A stretch of 64,000 nucleotides of DNA from an uncultured Oscillospiraceae bacterium (GTDB taxonomy: Bacteria > Bacillota > Clostridia > Oscillospirales > Ruminococcaceae), in the NCBI GenBank assembly GCA_934466475.1, contig CAKSLI010000001.1:62001-126000 (forward strand), read 5' to 3'. This document shows, in pieces, positions 9,611 to 18,189 of the stretch (position 1 is the first letter of the stretch; each line of letters starts with the position of its first letter). The notes under the pieces are model-generated. The model was not told where the DNA came from, made no database searches, and worked only from the letters and a program-made list of their open reading frames with translations. The position numbers were made by a program, and so were the translations under genes.

Positions 9611-10243
9611 ATGAATCTGATTTTTTTAGGCGCTCCCGGCGCAGGTAAGGGAACTCAGGCTGAGGTAGTCTGCAAAGAGCTGAATATCCCGGCTATCTCC
9701 ACTGGCAATATGCTCCGCGAAGCTGTTAAGAACGGCACACCTGCTGGTCTTGCAGCCAAGGCATATATGGACAGGGGCGATCTGGTGCCCGATGAGGTCG
9801 TTATCGGAATTCTCAAGGACAGGATCGCAGAGGACGACGCAAAGAACGGCTTCATTCTCGATGGCTTCCCCAGAACTGTTGCACAGGCTGAGGCGCTTGA
9901 GAAGATGGGCGTGAACATCGATAAGGTCATCGAGATCCACGTTCCTGACGAAGCTATCACAGCAAGAATGTCCGGCAGACGCGTTTGCGAGGGCTGCGGA
10001 AATTCTTATCACATTGAATACAAACCTACTAAGGTCGAGGGCATCTGCGACGCTTGCGGCGCAAAGGTCGTACAGAGAGTTGACGACAAGCCTGAGACTG
10101 TTATCAGCCGTCTCAAGACCTATCACGAAAAGACAGCTCCCCTCAAGGACTTCTATGCCGCAAGAGGAAAGCTCGTTACCGTTGAGGGTCAGCAGGAGAT
10201 CGCAGACACTTCCAGACTTACTCTGGCAGCTGTCAAGGGCTGA
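9611..10243 (+). CDS. adk: Adenylate kinase, zinc-lid type
   Basis: A 210-residue adenylate kinase that interconverts AMP + ATP and 2 ADP in the cytoplasm. The P-loop is GAPGAGKGT (residues 7-15), followed by DGFPRTVAQAEAL in the CORE. The LID has a four-cysteine site (CEGCGNSYH and CDACGAK), typical of Gram-positive zinc-stabilised enzymes. Length is slightly short of the usual 214-217. It lies between secY and map as in most Firmicutes. Confidence 0.98.
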   Translation: MNLIFLGAPGAGKGTQAEVVCKELNIPAISTGNMLREAVKNGTPAGLAAKAYMDRGDLVPDEVVIGILKDRIAEDDAKNGFILDGFPRTVAQAEALEKMGVNIDKVIEIHVPDEAITARMSGRRVCEGCGNSYHIEYKPTKVEGICDACGAKVVQRVDDKPETVISRLKTYHEKTAPLKDFYAARGKLVTVEGQQEIADTSRLTLAAVKG

Positions 10244-10267
10244 TCCATTCAGAAAAGCGTGACTTAA

Positions 10268-11023
10268 ATGATTACAGTTAAAAATCCAACAGAGCTTAAA
10301 GCTATGCTCAAAGCCGGAGAGCTTGCCGCACAGGCACTCGAGCTCGCAGGCAGGAACGCTGTTCCAGGCATCTCAACATGGGAACTGGACAGGATCGTCA
10401 ATGATTATGTTGTTTCTCACGGCGGTTCATCACCGTGCAAGGGCTATGGCGGATTTCCGGGGCATAACTGCTTCTCTATAAACGAGCAGCTTATCCACGG
10501 CATTCCCTCGAAAAAGGTTATCCTTAAAGAGGGAGACATCATTTCCTGTGATATCGTTGCTGAACTCAACGGTTTCATGGGCGACAATACCAAGACCTTC
10601 CGTGTGGGAAAGGTCTCAGAGGAGGCCGACCGCCTGCTGAAAGTCACTGAGGAGGCTCTGTACAAGGGCATCGAACAGGCAGTTGCAGGAAACAGGATTG
10701 GCGATATCTCCAATGCGATACAGACCCACGTTGAAGCTAACGGATATGCGGTTTGCCGCAAGTATATCGGTCACGGCATCGGTCGTGAGATGCACGAGGA
10801 TCCCGAGGTTCCGAATTTCGGGCGTCCTGGCAGAGGTCCAAGACTCTGCAAGGGAATGACGATCGCTATCGAACCGATGGTGAACACGAATTCCCCTGAT
10901 AACATCGTCCTCGGCGATGGCTGGACGGTTGTTACCACGGACGGAAGCCTCAGCGCTCACTTCGAAAACACTGTTGCCATCACTGACGGTGCGCCGATCA
11001 TTCTCACGCAGCCGGAACACTGA
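10268..11023 (+). CDS. map: Type I methionine aminopeptidase
   Basis: A 251-residue enzyme that removes the initiator methionine from new proteins. The metal ligands are recognisable: the Asp in SCDIVAELNGFMGDNTKTF (two Asp), the His in IGHGIGREMHEDP, the Glu in IAIEPMV and the Glu in HFENTVAIT. No N-terminal zinc-finger extension is present. It follows adk by 24 bases. Deformylase, its usual partner, is not in the window. Confidence 0.97.
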   Translation: MITVKNPTELKAMLKAGELAAQALELAGRNAVPGISTWELDRIVNDYVVSHGGSSPCKGYGGFPGHNCFSINEQLIHGIPSKKVILKEGDIISCDIVAELNGFMGDNTKTFRVGKVSEEADRLLKVTEEALYKGIEQAVAGNRIGDISNAIQTHVEANGYAVCRKYIGHGIGREMHEDPEVPNFGRPGRGPRLCKGMTIAIEPMVNTNSPDNIVLGDGWTVVTTDGSLSAHFENTVAITDGAPIILTQPEH

Positions 11024-11027
11024 TAGT

Positions 11028-11285
11028 ATGGAAATAGAAACTGGCATGGTAGTAATCAGCGCCGCGGGGCATGACTGCGGACAATGGTTCGTTGTCACGG
11101 ACGCTGACGGGAGATACGCTTATCTCGCTGACGGAAAAGAGCGCAGGCTCGCCGCCCCGAAGAAAAAGAACCTGAAACACATCCGGAAAACCGACAGGAC
11201 TATCGAGGTCCCCGGACTTACGGATAAAAGGCTCAGAAGCACACTGCGTGCACTCAGCCTGAACATCGCCGAGGAGAGTGAATAG
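11028..11285 (+). CDS. KOW-domain RNA-binding protein (L14e-like)
   Basis: An 85-residue basic protein starting [19 protein letters not shown], with a KOW-like fold (GMVVIS…GQWFVV…[13 protein letters not shown]) followed by a helical [20 protein letters not shown] segment. Genes of this kind regularly sit between map and infA in Clostridia and resemble archaeal/eukaryotic L14e; the function is not established. The ATG is 4 bases after the map stop, and the 3' end is next to infA. Confidence 0.85.
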   Translation: MEIETGMVVISAAGHDCGQWFVVTDADGRYAYLADGKERRLAAPKKKNLKHIRKTDRTIEVPGLTDKRLRSTLRALSLNIAEESE

Positions 11286-11286
11286 C

Positions 11287-11505
11287 TTGTCTAAAGAAGA
11301 TGTATTAGAAGTTGAAGGCGTTATTCTGGAAGCACTGCCCAACGCACAGTTCAAGGTGGAGCTTTCAAACGGTCATAAGATCCTGGCTCACATCAGCGGC
11401 AAGCTGAGAATGAACTTCATTCGCATACTGCCCGGTGACAAAGTGACCGTTGAAATGTCGCCTTACGACCTGACGAAAGGCAGGATCACCTGGCGCGCCA
11501 AGTGA
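11287..11505 (+). CDS. infA: Translation initiation factor IF-1
   Basis: A 72-residue S1/OB-fold protein with [10 protein letters not shown] at the start and [26 protein letters not shown] in the core. The start is taken as TTG at 11287, because it gives exactly the family length and the GAGGAG at 11271-11276 is well placed; a GTG at 11278 would overlap that site. IF-1 blocks the A site during initiation. Confidence 0.95.
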   Translation: MSKEDVLEVEGVILEALPNAQFKVELSNGHKILAHISGKLRMNFIRILPGDKVTVEMSPYDLTKGRITWRAK

Positions 11506-11543
11506 TCGTGGCAGAGTAAACTATCCCAAAGGAGGGTATTTCA

Positions 11544-11657
11544 ATGAAAGTTAGACCTTCAGTTAAGCCCATGTGCGACAAGTGCAAGGTAATCAAGCGC
11601 AAGGGTAAAGTTATGGTTATCTGTGTTGAACCTAAGCACAAGCAGAGACAGGGCTGA
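11544..11657 (+). CDS. rpmJ: 50S ribosomal protein L36, zinc-binding form
   Basis: A 37-residue protein, ATG at 11544 and TGA at 11655-11657, beginning [20 protein letters not shown]. The Cys-Cys-Cys-His zinc site (C11, C14, C27, H32) is intact, so this is the zinc form. AAAGGAGGG is about 10 bases upstream. It lies between infA and rpsM as expected. Confidence 0.96.
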   Translation: MKVRPSVKPMCDKCKVIKRKGKVMVICVEPKHKQRQG

Positions 11658-11691
11658 TAAACCCTGATCCCATTCAAGAGGAGGAAAAAGT

Positions 11692-12060
11692 ATGGCAAGA
11701 ATTGCTGGTGTGGACCTGCCCAAGGAGAAGCGCGTAGAGATAGGCCTGACCTATGTTTACGGCATCGGCAGAAAGTCTGCAAATGATATTCTGGCTAAGG
11801 CCGGCGTTAATCCTGACACCCGCGTCAAGGATCTCACCGACGAAGAAGAAGCCAAGATCCGTGAAGTAATCGACCACGGCTATGTTGTAGAGGGCGATCT
11901 CAGAAGATCCGTTGCTCTCAGCATCAAGCGCCTCGTGGAGATCAACTGCTTCCGCGGAACCCGTCATCGCAAGGGTCTTCCCTGCCGTGGTCAGAGAACA
12001 AAGACCAACGCAAGAACTCGCAAGGGTCCGAAGAAGACTATTGCTAACAAGAAGAAGTAA
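11692..12060 (+). CDS. rpsM: 30S ribosomal protein S13
   Basis: A 122-residue S13 starting [20 protein letters not shown], with the helix-hairpin-helix [18 protein letters not shown] and the basic tail [16 protein letters not shown] that contacts P-site tRNA. GAGGAGG precedes the start. First protein of the classical alpha operon here. Confidence 0.98.
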   Translation: MARIAGVDLPKEKRVEIGLTYVYGIGRKSANDILAKAGVNPDTRVKDLTDEEEAKIREVIDHGYVVEGDLRRSVALSIKRLVEINCFRGTRHRKGLPCRGQRTKTNARTRKGPKKTIANKKK

Positions 12061-12081
12061 TCACAGAAAGGTGGTATAATA

Positions 12082-12483
12082 ATGGCAGCAACCAAGGGCA
12101 AGCAGCAGGTTGTACGCAGACGCCGTGAGCGCAAGAACATCGAGAACGGTGCAGCTCATATCCAGTCTACATTCAACAACACAATCGTTACTATTACCGA
12201 CCTTCAGGGCAACGCTCTTTCATGGGCAAGCGCAGGCGGACTGGGCTTCAGAGGCTCAAGAAAGTCCACACCGTTCGCAGCTCAGACAGCAGCAGATGTT
12301 GCAGCTAAGGCAGCTATGGAGCACGGTCTGAAGACTGTTGAGGTTTTCGTTAAGGGCCCCGGCGCAGGTCGCGAGGCAGCTATCAGAGCTCTCCAGGCAG
12401 CAGGTCTTGAGGTTAAGCTCATCAAGGACGTTACTCCGATCCCCCACAACGGATGCCGTCCCCCCAAGAGAAGACGTGTATAA
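12082..12483 (+). CDS. rpsK: 30S ribosomal protein S11
   Basis: A 133-residue S11 with the conserved [19 protein letters not shown] and [20 protein letters not shown] motifs and the [13 protein letters not shown] end. S11 forms the platform of the 30S subunit near the E site. AAAGGTGG precedes the ATG. Normal length. Confidence 0.98.
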   Translation: MAATKGKQQVVRRRRERKNIENGAAHIQSTFNNTIVTITDLQGNALSWASAGGLGFRGSRKSTPFAAQTAADVAAKAAMEHGLKTVEVFVKGPGAGREAAIRALQAAGLEVKLIKDVTPIPHNGCRPPKRRRV

Positions 12484-12579
12484 TCACTGAACAGAACCGA
12501 GCTGTTCGTTTACTCGGCGTCGGCATAGCAGACTACCTGCAAAGCCGATATTACTATTGAATAACGGAGGAAAATTACA

Positions 12580-13176
12580 ATGGCAGTTAATCGCGATCCT
12601 ATTTTAAAGAGATGCAGAGCACTGGACCTCAGCCCCGCAGTTCTGGGCTATGACAAGAAGTCCAACAGAAACCCCAACGGAAACAAGAGAAAGAAGGAAT
12701 CTGAGTACGCTTCCCAGCTCAAGGAGAAGCAGAAGCTCAAGTTCATCTACGGCGTCCTCGAGAAGCAGTTCTATCACTACTATGAGCTGGCTACCAAGGA
12801 AGAGGGTATCGCCGGTGAGAACCTCCTCAAGCTCCTCGAGTCCAGACTCGATAACGTTGTTTTCAGAATGGGCATGGCTTGCACAAGACGCGAGGCTCGT
12901 CAGCTGGTTTCTCACGGTCATTTCTGTGTGAACGGCAAGAGAGTTGATATCCCCTCTTACAGAGTTAAGGTAGGCGACGTTATCTCCCTGCACGAGAACA
13001 GCAAGAAGAGCAAGAAGTTCGAGCAGATCGCCGAAGTTGCTGGCGGCAGAGTTACTCCCCTCTGGCTCGAAGTTAACAAGGAGGCAGGCACAGCTAAGGT
13101 ACTCCGTCAGTTCCAGCGTGAAGAGCTTGACTACGACATCGCTGAACACTTAATTATCGAGCTGTATTCTAAATAA
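12580..13176 (+). CDS. rpsD: 30S ribosomal protein S4, zinc-free form
   Basis: A 198-residue S4 with an S4 domain in the C-terminal half (LESRLDNVVFRMG, QLVSHGHFCVNGKRVDIPSY). The N-terminal CxxC zinc sites of some S4 proteins are absent (only RCRALDL), so this is the zinc-free form. S4 nucleates 30S assembly and in many bacteria represses the alpha operon. The 96-base gap upstream contains a GAACAG/CTGTTC hairpin near 12490-12508. Confidence 0.97.
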   Translation: MAVNRDPILKRCRALDLSPAVLGYDKKSNRNPNGNKRKKESEYASQLKEKQKLKFIYGVLEKQFYHYYELATKEEGIAGENLLKLLESRLDNVVFRMGMACTRREARQLVSHGHFCVNGKRVDIPSYRVKVGDVISLHENSKKSKKFEQIAEVAGGRVTPLWLEVNKEAGTAKVLRQFQREELDYDIAEHLIIELYSK

Positions 13177-13369
13177 TAGCATAGAAGCATACAGATATTT
13201 AGTGCAGTTATTTTTAATTCATAGTCTGCAATCGCTGTTTAACAGCACGAAACTGTGCCAATGCTATGTTATATAGCTGCGGCACGGGCAGAGTGTGATT
13301 TAAAATTAACAGCGAATATGGCAATAAGCACAGGATAATTAACAGACGAGAACTTGTGGAGGGTACCAA
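13177..13369 (+). other. Spacer between rpsD and rpoA
   Basis: A 193-base A+T-rich gap in an otherwise dense operon. It contains short complementary segments (ATAGCAT near the start against ATGCTAT near 13260-13266) but no clear terminator and no promoter I would defend. rpoA has a GGAGGG ribosome-binding site at its end. No coding sequence is supported. Confidence 0.3.
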
Positions 13370-14329
13370 ATGCTTGAAAAAATCGAAAAGCTCAATATCG
13401 AAACCTCAAAATTACGCTCAGACGGAACCTATGGAATGTTCGTTCTCGAACCGCTTCAGAGCGGATACGGCAACACGCTCGGCAACAGCCTGAGAAGAGT
13501 GCTTCTCTCCTCCCTGCCCGGCGTTGCAGCCACATCCGTTAAGATCGACGGCGTTCAGCACGAATTCTCCACTGTCCCCGGCGTTAAGGAGGACGTTACA
13601 GAGCTGATCCTCAACATCAAGGGACTCAGAGCTAAAATGTACGGCGAAGCGCCCAAGACCATCTACATCGAAGCAGAGGGCGAGGGCGAGGTAACAGCCG
13701 GCGATATTAAGACCGACAGCGAGGTAGAGATCCTCGATCCCGGTATGCACATCGCTACGCTGGGTGCCGGCGCAAAGCTGTTCATGGATATCACGCTGGA
13801 CAGAGGCAGAGGCTATGTTTCTGCTGAACTCAACAAAGAGCAGCTCCAGCCTGTTATTGGAGTTATCCCGATTGACAGTATCTACACTCCTGTCCTGAAG
13901 TGCAACTACACTGTTGAAAATACCCGCGTTGGTCAGAGAACCGATTTTGAGAAGCTCATCATCGAGATCTGGACTGACGGTACGATCTCCGCTAAGGAAG
14001 CCGTTTCCTATGCGGCTAAGATCCTTATCGAGCGCCTCAAGCTGTTTGCGGATCTCTCTGATGATTCTGAGCAGCCGGAGCTTATGGTCGAAAAGGAAGA
14101 GAACCGCAAGGACAAGGTGCTTGAGATGACTATTGAAGAGCTCGAACTTTCCGTTCGTTCCTTCAACTGCCTCAAGCGCGCTGGTATCAACACAGTAGAT
14201 GACCTCATCAACAAGTCCCCGGAGGACATGATGAAGGTCAGAAACCTGGGTAAGAAGTCTTTCGATGAGGTTAAGGCTAAGCTGAACTCTCTCGGATTCG
14301 ACCTCACACCCTCTGAAGAAAACAACTGA
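13370..14329 (+). CDS. rpoA: DNA-directed RNA polymerase alpha subunit
   Basis: A 319-residue alpha subunit. The N-terminal dimerisation domain includes [20 protein letters not shown] and spans about residues 1-235. The C-terminal domain has the helix-hairpin-helix region [21 protein letters not shown] that binds UP elements and activators. Located between rpsD and rplQ, the usual alpha-operon position. Confidence 0.98.
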   Translation: MLEKIEKLNIETSKLRSDGTYGMFVLEPLQSGYGNTLGNSLRRVLLSSLPGVAATSVKIDGVQHEFSTVPGVKEDVTELILNIKGLRAKMYGEAPKTIYIEAEGEGEVTAGDIKTDSEVEILDPGMHIATLGAGAKLFMDITLDRGRGYVSAELNKEQLQPVIGVIPIDSIYTPVLKCNYTVENTRVGQRTDFEKLIIEIWTDGTISAKEAVSYAAKILIERLKLFADLSDDSEQPELMVEKEENRKDKVLEMTIEELELSVRSFNCLKRAGINTVDDLINKSPEDMMKVRNLGKKSFDEVKAKLNSLGFDLTPSEENN

Positions 14330-14390
14330 TCCGGACGTCAGGCAACTGACTGAGCCGATAATACATTCCTATTGAAAGGAGAATGGAAAT

Positions 14391-14732
14391 ATGCCGGGAA
14401 CAAGAAAGCTGGGCAGACCCAGCGACCACAGAAATGCAATGCTCAGAGGCATGGTTACATTCCTGCTGGAGAACGGTAAGATTGAGACTACCGTTACCCG
14501 TGCGAAGGAAGTTCGCGCAGAAGCAGAAAAGATGATCACACTTGGCAAGGTTAACACACTTCACACCAAGCGTCAGGTTCTTTCATACGTTACTAAGGAA
14601 GATGTTGCTAAGAAGGTATTCGATGAGATCGCTCCTAAGTACGCTGACAAGAACGGTGGTTACACAAGAATTTACAAGATCGGTCCGCGCCGCGGCGACG
14701 CAGCCGAGATGGCTATTATTGAGCTTGTTTGA
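14391..14732 (+). CDS. rplQ: 50S ribosomal protein L17
   Basis: A 113-residue L17 starting [20 protein letters not shown], with the C-terminal [20 protein letters not shown] motif. It lies at the tunnel exit. Last gene of the ribosomal superoperon; a terminator follows about 12 bases after its stop. AAAGGAG precedes the ATG. Confidence 0.98.
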   Translation: MPGTRKLGRPSDHRNAMLRGMVTFLLENGKIETTVTRAKEVRAEAEKMITLGKVNTLHTKRQVLSYVTKEDVAKKVFDEIAPKYADKNGGYTRIYKIGPRRGDAAEMAIIELV

Positions 14733-14743
14733 TTTATAATGAT

Positions 14744-14772
14744 TATCCCCTTCCGTCAGGAGGGGGATTTTT
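14744..14772 (+). terminator. Terminator of the ribosomal superoperon
   Basis: Stem ATCCCCTTCC / GGAGGGGGAT with a GTCA loop, followed by a T6 run. It lies directly after rplQ and before the convergent ferredoxin gene. Confidence 0.9.
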
Positions 14773-14796
14773 TCTGCAATTTTCACGGCTGATACG

Positions 14797-14828
14797 AAAA
14801 GATCCCCCTCCGAAATCAGAGGGGGATC
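14797..14828 (-). terminator. Terminator of the ferredoxin gene
   Basis: Perfect 10-bp stem GATCCCCCTC / GAGGGGGATC with an 8-base loop. On the minus strand it is followed by TTTTCG, and it lies just after the ferredoxin stop, convergent with the rplQ terminator. Confidence 0.85.
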
Positions 14829-14845
14829 AATGTTGTGCTGTCAGA

Positions 14846-15016
14846 TTAAGCCTCAGAAGGAGCTCCAACAGGGCAGGTGCCTGCGCAAGCGCCGCAGCTA
14901 ACACAGGTGTCAGCGTCGATAACGTACTTGCCGTCACCCTCGGAAATTGCGTTTACAGGACATCCCTCAGCGCAAGCGCCGCAAGCGATGCAATCGTCAG
15001 AAATAACGTATGCCAT
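14846..15016 (-). CDS. Clostridial-type 2[4Fe-4S] ferredoxin
   Basis: A 56-residue ferredoxin starting MAYVISDDCIACGACAEGCP. It has two CxxCxxCxxxCP cluster motifs (residues 9-20 and about 38-49), so it binds two [4Fe-4S] clusters and serves as a low-potential electron carrier. The start is fixed by a GGAGGTAT site about 6-12 bases before the ATG; in-frame codons upstream lack one. It is monocistronic with its own promoter and terminator. Confidence 0.96.
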   Translation of the reverse strand: MAYVISDDCIACGACAEGCPVNAISEGDGKYVIDADTCVSCGACAGTCPVGAPSEA

Positions 15017-15097
15017 AATAGTATACCTCCAATATGTATTGTCCGGGTAGATACCCACTGAATGACTAACGGACATCTTCCGTTTTGCCTTTATTCT

Positions 15098-15125
15098 ATT
15101 GTAACATATTTTCAGAAAAAGTCAA
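15098..15125 (-). promoter_or_regulatory. Promoter of the ferredoxin gene
   Basis: On the minus strand TTGACT (15125-15120), 16-base spacer, TACAAT (15103-15098). The leader to the ferredoxin ATG is about 75 bases. Confidence 0.8.
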
Positions 15126-15255
15126 GAGTTTTATGTGATATTTTTTTGAAAATGTGCGCTGAATCAAGTGGTAGTGCGGCCTAACGTTAACTCCGTGAAA
15201 CTCTTCCGGTTAGTGTAAACTAATACAATATTCCCAAACCGCATAAAAATAAAGC
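15126..15255. other. A+T-rich stretch between the ferredoxin promoter and the small RNA
   Basis: No gene is seen. The segment contains GGTTAGTGTAAACTAATACAAT, a weak plus-strand -10-like site without a good -35. The rest of the 636-base region up to the membrane protein gene (15017-15652) is accounted for by the two minus-strand promoters, the candidate small RNA and the 15566 promoter. Confidence 0.5.
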
Positions 15256-15409
15256 AAAAAAATCCCGCAGACAGGGGATGTCTGCGGAAAACAAATGAAT
15301 TAGCCGAACGCTTGGGGAAAAGCGCTTTTCTCGGCTGAAATAATTGGGGAAAATATATTAAGAAGTATGTCAGCCAAATAGCTTACAATACTGTCTTGCC
15401 TCAATTTAC
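15256..15409 (-). ncRNA. Candidate small RNA with three CCCC-bearing hairpins
   Basis: About 154 nt on the minus strand between the ferredoxin promoter and an unrelated membrane-protein gene. It starts 7 bases after a consensus promoter and ends at a strong intrinsic terminator (CCGCAGACA / TGTCTGCGG, then U7). Two further hairpins precede the terminator, closed by GGCTGA/TCAGCC and GCCGA/TCGGC. Both carry TTTTCCCCAA in the loop region, and the terminator loop itself is TCCCC. There is no ORF with a ribosome-binding site. C-rich loops of this kind pair with Shine-Dalgarno sequences in known Gram-positive regulators such as RsaE; here that is inference. It does not look like 6S, RNase P, SRP or tmRNA. 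Confidence 0.6.
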
Positions 15410-15415
15410 ATTGAT

Positions 15416-15444
15416 ATTATAGCATTTTTCAGATATTTTTGCAA
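15416..15444 (-). promoter_or_regulatory. Promoter of the candidate small RNA
   Basis: On the minus strand TTGCAA (15444-15439), 17-base spacer, TATAAT (15421-15416). No coding sequence follows, only the hairpin-rich segment ending in a terminator. Confidence 0.7.
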
Positions 15445-15565
15445 CTTGCATATATCACAAATTTTAATCTTAAATTATAGATATATTGTACAATGATTTG
15501 TTATATAATGTAAACAAAAGAAAGCAGTATTTTTGTGGCTTTTGTAGAAAATCGGGGATCCCCTC

Positions 15566-15594
15566 TTGAAATTCAGTCGATGCTTATGTATAAT
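15566..15594 (+). promoter_or_regulatory. Promoter of the 135-residue membrane protein gene
   Basis: TTGAAA, 17-base spacer, TATAAT. The leader of about 52 bases contains two short hairpins (GCAGATACGCTGTGC and CCGAGAGATCGG) before the AAGGAGG site. Confidence 0.75.
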
Positions 15595-15652
15595 ATAATT
15601 GAAATCACAAGGTGCAGATACGCTGTGCCGAGAGATCGGCAAGGAGGTAATT

Positions 15653-16060
15653 ATGGAACGTATTACAAGGAAATTACATCTGTGCATTCCGGCGGCGGTG
15701 CTCATGATATCGCTTGCTGCGGAATATTACTACTGCTTTGAGGGCTGGCTGACCGACCCTGGATCCTCGTATGTGTTTATGATATTGTGCGTTGCCGTCC
15801 AGACCGCCTGCATTGAGTTCGTTTGCTTCTCACTGGGCGTAGGACACAGGGTTGTCGTTATGCTGGCGGCTTCGCTGGGGACAGGCGCTGTTTTTTCTGC
15901 TATGCTGTGGTGGAATCTATACATCAGCATGTCCAACGAAATGCTTAATTCCGCAATGCTGTTCAATATGCTTCCGCTGGTGACGGGCGCTGTCCTGCTG
16001 GGATTTCAGATGATGTTCACCGGATTTTCCGGCAGAATGAAACTTAAGGGCGTCCAGTAA
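15653..16060 (+). CDS. Small membrane protein of unknown function, four predicted helices
   Basis: A 135-residue protein beginning MERITRKLHLCIPAAV, with about four hydrophobic segments (roughly residues 8-26, 40-60, 66-88, 105-125) and few charged residues. The ATG follows an AAGGAGG site by about 5 bases; upstream in-frame codons have no such site. It is flanked by its own promoter and terminator, so it is a single-gene unit. No family was recognised. Confidence 0.75.
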   Translation: MERITRKLHLCIPAAVLMISLAAEYYYCFEGWLTDPGSSYVFMILCVAVQTACIEFVCFSLGVGHRVVVMLAASLGTGAVFSAMLWWNLYISMSNEMLNSAMLFNMLPLVTGAVLLGFQMMFTGFSGRMKLKGVQ

Positions 16061-16078
16061 AATCCGTAATAATTATGA

Positions 16079-16110
16079 CGTCCGGAATCGAATTTCCGGA
16101 CGGCTTTTTT
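16079..16110 (+). terminator. Terminator after the small membrane protein
   Basis: Stem CGTCCGGAA / TTCCGGACG with a short loop, then GC and T6. Placed 18 bases after the stop codon. Confidence 0.9.
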
Positions 16111-16150
16111 AGTTTCGCTCTGATTTTTTCAAAAATCTGTGAATTACCCC

Positions 16151-16178
16151 TTGATTTTTTCTGAAAAAGGTGTATAAT
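16151..16178 (+). promoter_or_regulatory. Promoter of htpG
   Basis: TTGATT, 16-base spacer, TATAAT. The CIRCE operator begins 4 bases after the -10 box, so repressor bound there would cover the transcription start. Confidence 0.85.
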
Positions 16179-16182
16179 AGAA

Positions 16183-16209
16183 TTAGCACTCAGAGAACAA
16201 GAGTGCTAA
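16183..16209 (+). promoter_or_regulatory. CIRCE element (HrcA operator)
   Basis: TTAGCACTC (16183-16191), 9-base spacer, GAGTGCTAA (16201-16209): a perfect match to the CIRCE consensus bound by the heat-shock repressor HrcA. It overlaps the predicted start of htpG transcription. CIRCE normally controls groESL and dnaK operons; on htpG it is less usual, since B. subtilis htpG is not CIRCE-controlled. hrcA is not in this window. Confidence 0.97.
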
Positions 16210-16257
16210 AAACGTTAAAAACGGCATATTACCGACAGATATAAGGAGATGTTTACA

Positions 16258-18147
16258 ATGGCAGAAACAAAAGAATTCAAGGCGGAATCCAAGCGCCTGC
16301 TTGAAATGATGATCAACTCGATATACACGCACAAGGAAATATTCCTGCGTGAGCTTATCTCCAATGCAAGCGACGCAATGGATAAGCTGTACTTCAAGTC
16401 CATGAGCGAGAACACGGGTATCACACGTTCCGATATGGCTATAAAGCTGGAGGTCAACAAGGACGACAGAAAGCTCATAATCACCGATAACGGTATCGGC
16501 ATGACCAAGGACGAGCTTGAAAATAACCTCGGCACCATTGCAAAGTCCGGTTCACTGGCATTCAAGAATGAGAACGAAAAGACCGAGGACGTCAACATCA
16601 TCGGTCAGTTTGGCGTTGGCTTCTATTCGGCATTCATGGTCGCAAAGAAGGTTACTGTGATCTCCAAAGCTTACGGGGCTGATACCGCCTACATGTGGGA
16701 GAGCGAGGGCGTTGACGGCTATACTATCTCCGAGGCGCAGAAGGACGACCACGGCACCCAGATAATCCTTGACATCAAGGACAATGCCGAGGAGGAGAAC
16801 TACGATGAGTTCCTCACTCCGTACAAGATCAAGCAGCTCGTAAAGAAGTACTCCGATTATATCCGCTATCCGATCAAAATGGATATGGAGCATGAGAAGC
16901 TCAAGGAGGGCTCCAAGGACGAATACGAAACCGAGATCGTGACCGAGACCCTCAACAGCATGACGCCTATCTGGAAGAAGTCCAAGAGCGAGCTCAAGGA
17001 TGAGGAATACAACCAGTTCTACAAGGATAAGTTCTACGATTTCGAGGATCCGCTGGTGCATATCCATACCCGCACAGAGGGCACCGCTACCTATACGGCG
17101 CTGCTGTATATCCCGGCAAAGGCTCCGTATGACTACTATTCCAAGAACTTTGAGAAAGGGCTTCAGCTTTACTCCAGCGGCGTGCTTATCATGGACAAGT
17201 GCGCAGACCTGCTCCCTGACTATTTCAGCTTTGTAAGAGGTCTGGTGGACAGCGAGGATCTTTCGCTGAACATCTCCCGTGAAATGCTCCAGCATGACCG
17301 TCAGCTCAAGCTCATCGCAAAGAGCCTTGAAAAGTCCATTCGCAACGAACTGAAAAAGCTCCAGAAGAACGACCGCGAGAAGTATGAGAAGTTCTTTGAC
17401 GCATTCGGAACTCAGCTTAAATATGGCATTTACGAGAGCTTCGGCGCGAACAAGGAGAGTCTTCAGGACCTGCTGATGTTCAAGAGCAGCTTCGGCGGTT
17501 ATGTTACTCTCGAAGAGTACGTTTCCAGAATGAAGGACGAGCAGAAGTACATCTACTTCGCAAGCGGAAGCAGCATTGCCCGCATTGAAGCGCTCCCGCA
17601 GACCGAAATGGTTCGCGACAAGGGCTATGAGATACTCTACTTCACCGACCATGTTGACGAGTTCACGATGCAGATGATGCACGATTTCAACGGCAAGGAG
17701 TTCAAGTCGGTATCCGCTGACGATCTCGGTCTTGAAACTGACGCAGAGAAGGAAGAGATCAAGAAGGCAGAGGAGGATAACAAGGGTCTGTTCGACCTGA
17801 TGACTGAGAAGCTCGGCGGCAAGGTAAAGGCTGTGAAGCTGTCCCAGCGCCTCAAAACTCATCCTGTATGCATAACCAGCGAGGGTATGCTTTCCGTTGA
17901 AATGGAGAAGGTCCTCTCTGCAATGCCTGACGAGCAGGCGCACAACGCAAAGGCTGAGAAGATCCTGGAGATCAACGCTTCCCACCCGATATTTGAGAAG
18001 CTGAAGAAGCTCTACGCCGAGGACAATAAGGATAAGGTCGCTGAGTACGCCGATATCCTGTATTCTCAGGCGCTGCTGATAGAGGGTATGCCGATCGAGA
18101 ATCCTGTTGATTTTACCAACAAGCTGTGCGAGATCATGGCTGAATAA
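16258..18147 (+). CDS. htpG: Molecular chaperone HtpG (bacterial Hsp90)
   Basis: A 629-residue Hsp90. The N-terminal GHKL ATPase domain shows [25 protein letters not shown] and [14 protein letters not shown]; the middle domain has the arginine-bearing [15 protein letters not shown] segment, followed by the C-terminal dimerisation domain. The start is set at MAETKEF because AAGGAG at 16243-16248 is 9 bases upstream; an ATG at 16249 directly abuts that site. Controlled by CIRCE. Length is normal. Confidence 0.98.
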   Translation: MAETKEFKAESKRLLEMMINSIYTHKEIFLRELISNASDAMDKLYFKSMSENTGITRSDMAIKLEVNKDDRKLIITDNGIGMTKDELENNLGTIAKSGSLAFKNENEKTEDVNIIGQFGVGFYSAFMVAKKVTVISKAYGADTAYMWESEGVDGYTISEAQKDDHGTQIILDIKDNAEEENYDEFLTPYKIKQLVKKYSDYIRYPIKMDMEHEKLKEGSKDEYETEIVTETLNSMTPIWKKSKSELKDEEYNQFYKDKFYDFEDPLVHIHTRTEGTATYTALLYIPAKAPYDYYSKNFEKGLQLYSSGVLIMDKCADLLPDYFSFVRGLVDSEDLSLNISREMLQHDRQLKLIAKSLEKSIRNELKKLQKNDREKYEKFFDAFGTQLKYGIYESFGANKESLQDLLMFKSSFGGYVTLEEYVSRMKDEQKYIYFASGSSIARIEALPQTEMVRDKGYEILYFTDHVDEFTMQMMHDFNGKEFKSVSADDLGLETDAEKEEIKKAEEDNKGLFDLMTEKLGGKVKAVKLSQRLKTHPVCITSEGMLSVEMEKVLSAMPDEQAHNAKAEKILEINASHPIFEKLKKLYAEDNKDKVAEYADILYSQALLIEGMPIENPVDFTNKLCEIMAE

Positions 18148-18151
18148 CAAA

Positions 18152-18180
18152 ATCCCCTGCCGGGTATTCCGGCAGGGGAT
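18152..18180 (+). terminator. Hairpin after htpG
   Basis: Perfect 12-bp stem ATCCCCTGCCGG / CCGGCAGGGGAT just after the stop. No T-run follows; the next hairpin (18190-18221) may complete termination. Confidence 0.6.
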
Positions 18181-18189
18181 CCTATATAA

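Noticed and set aside
15256..15409. 6S RNA
   Set aside because: The ends do not pair into the long closing stem with a central bubble that defines 6S RNA; instead there are three separate hairpins.
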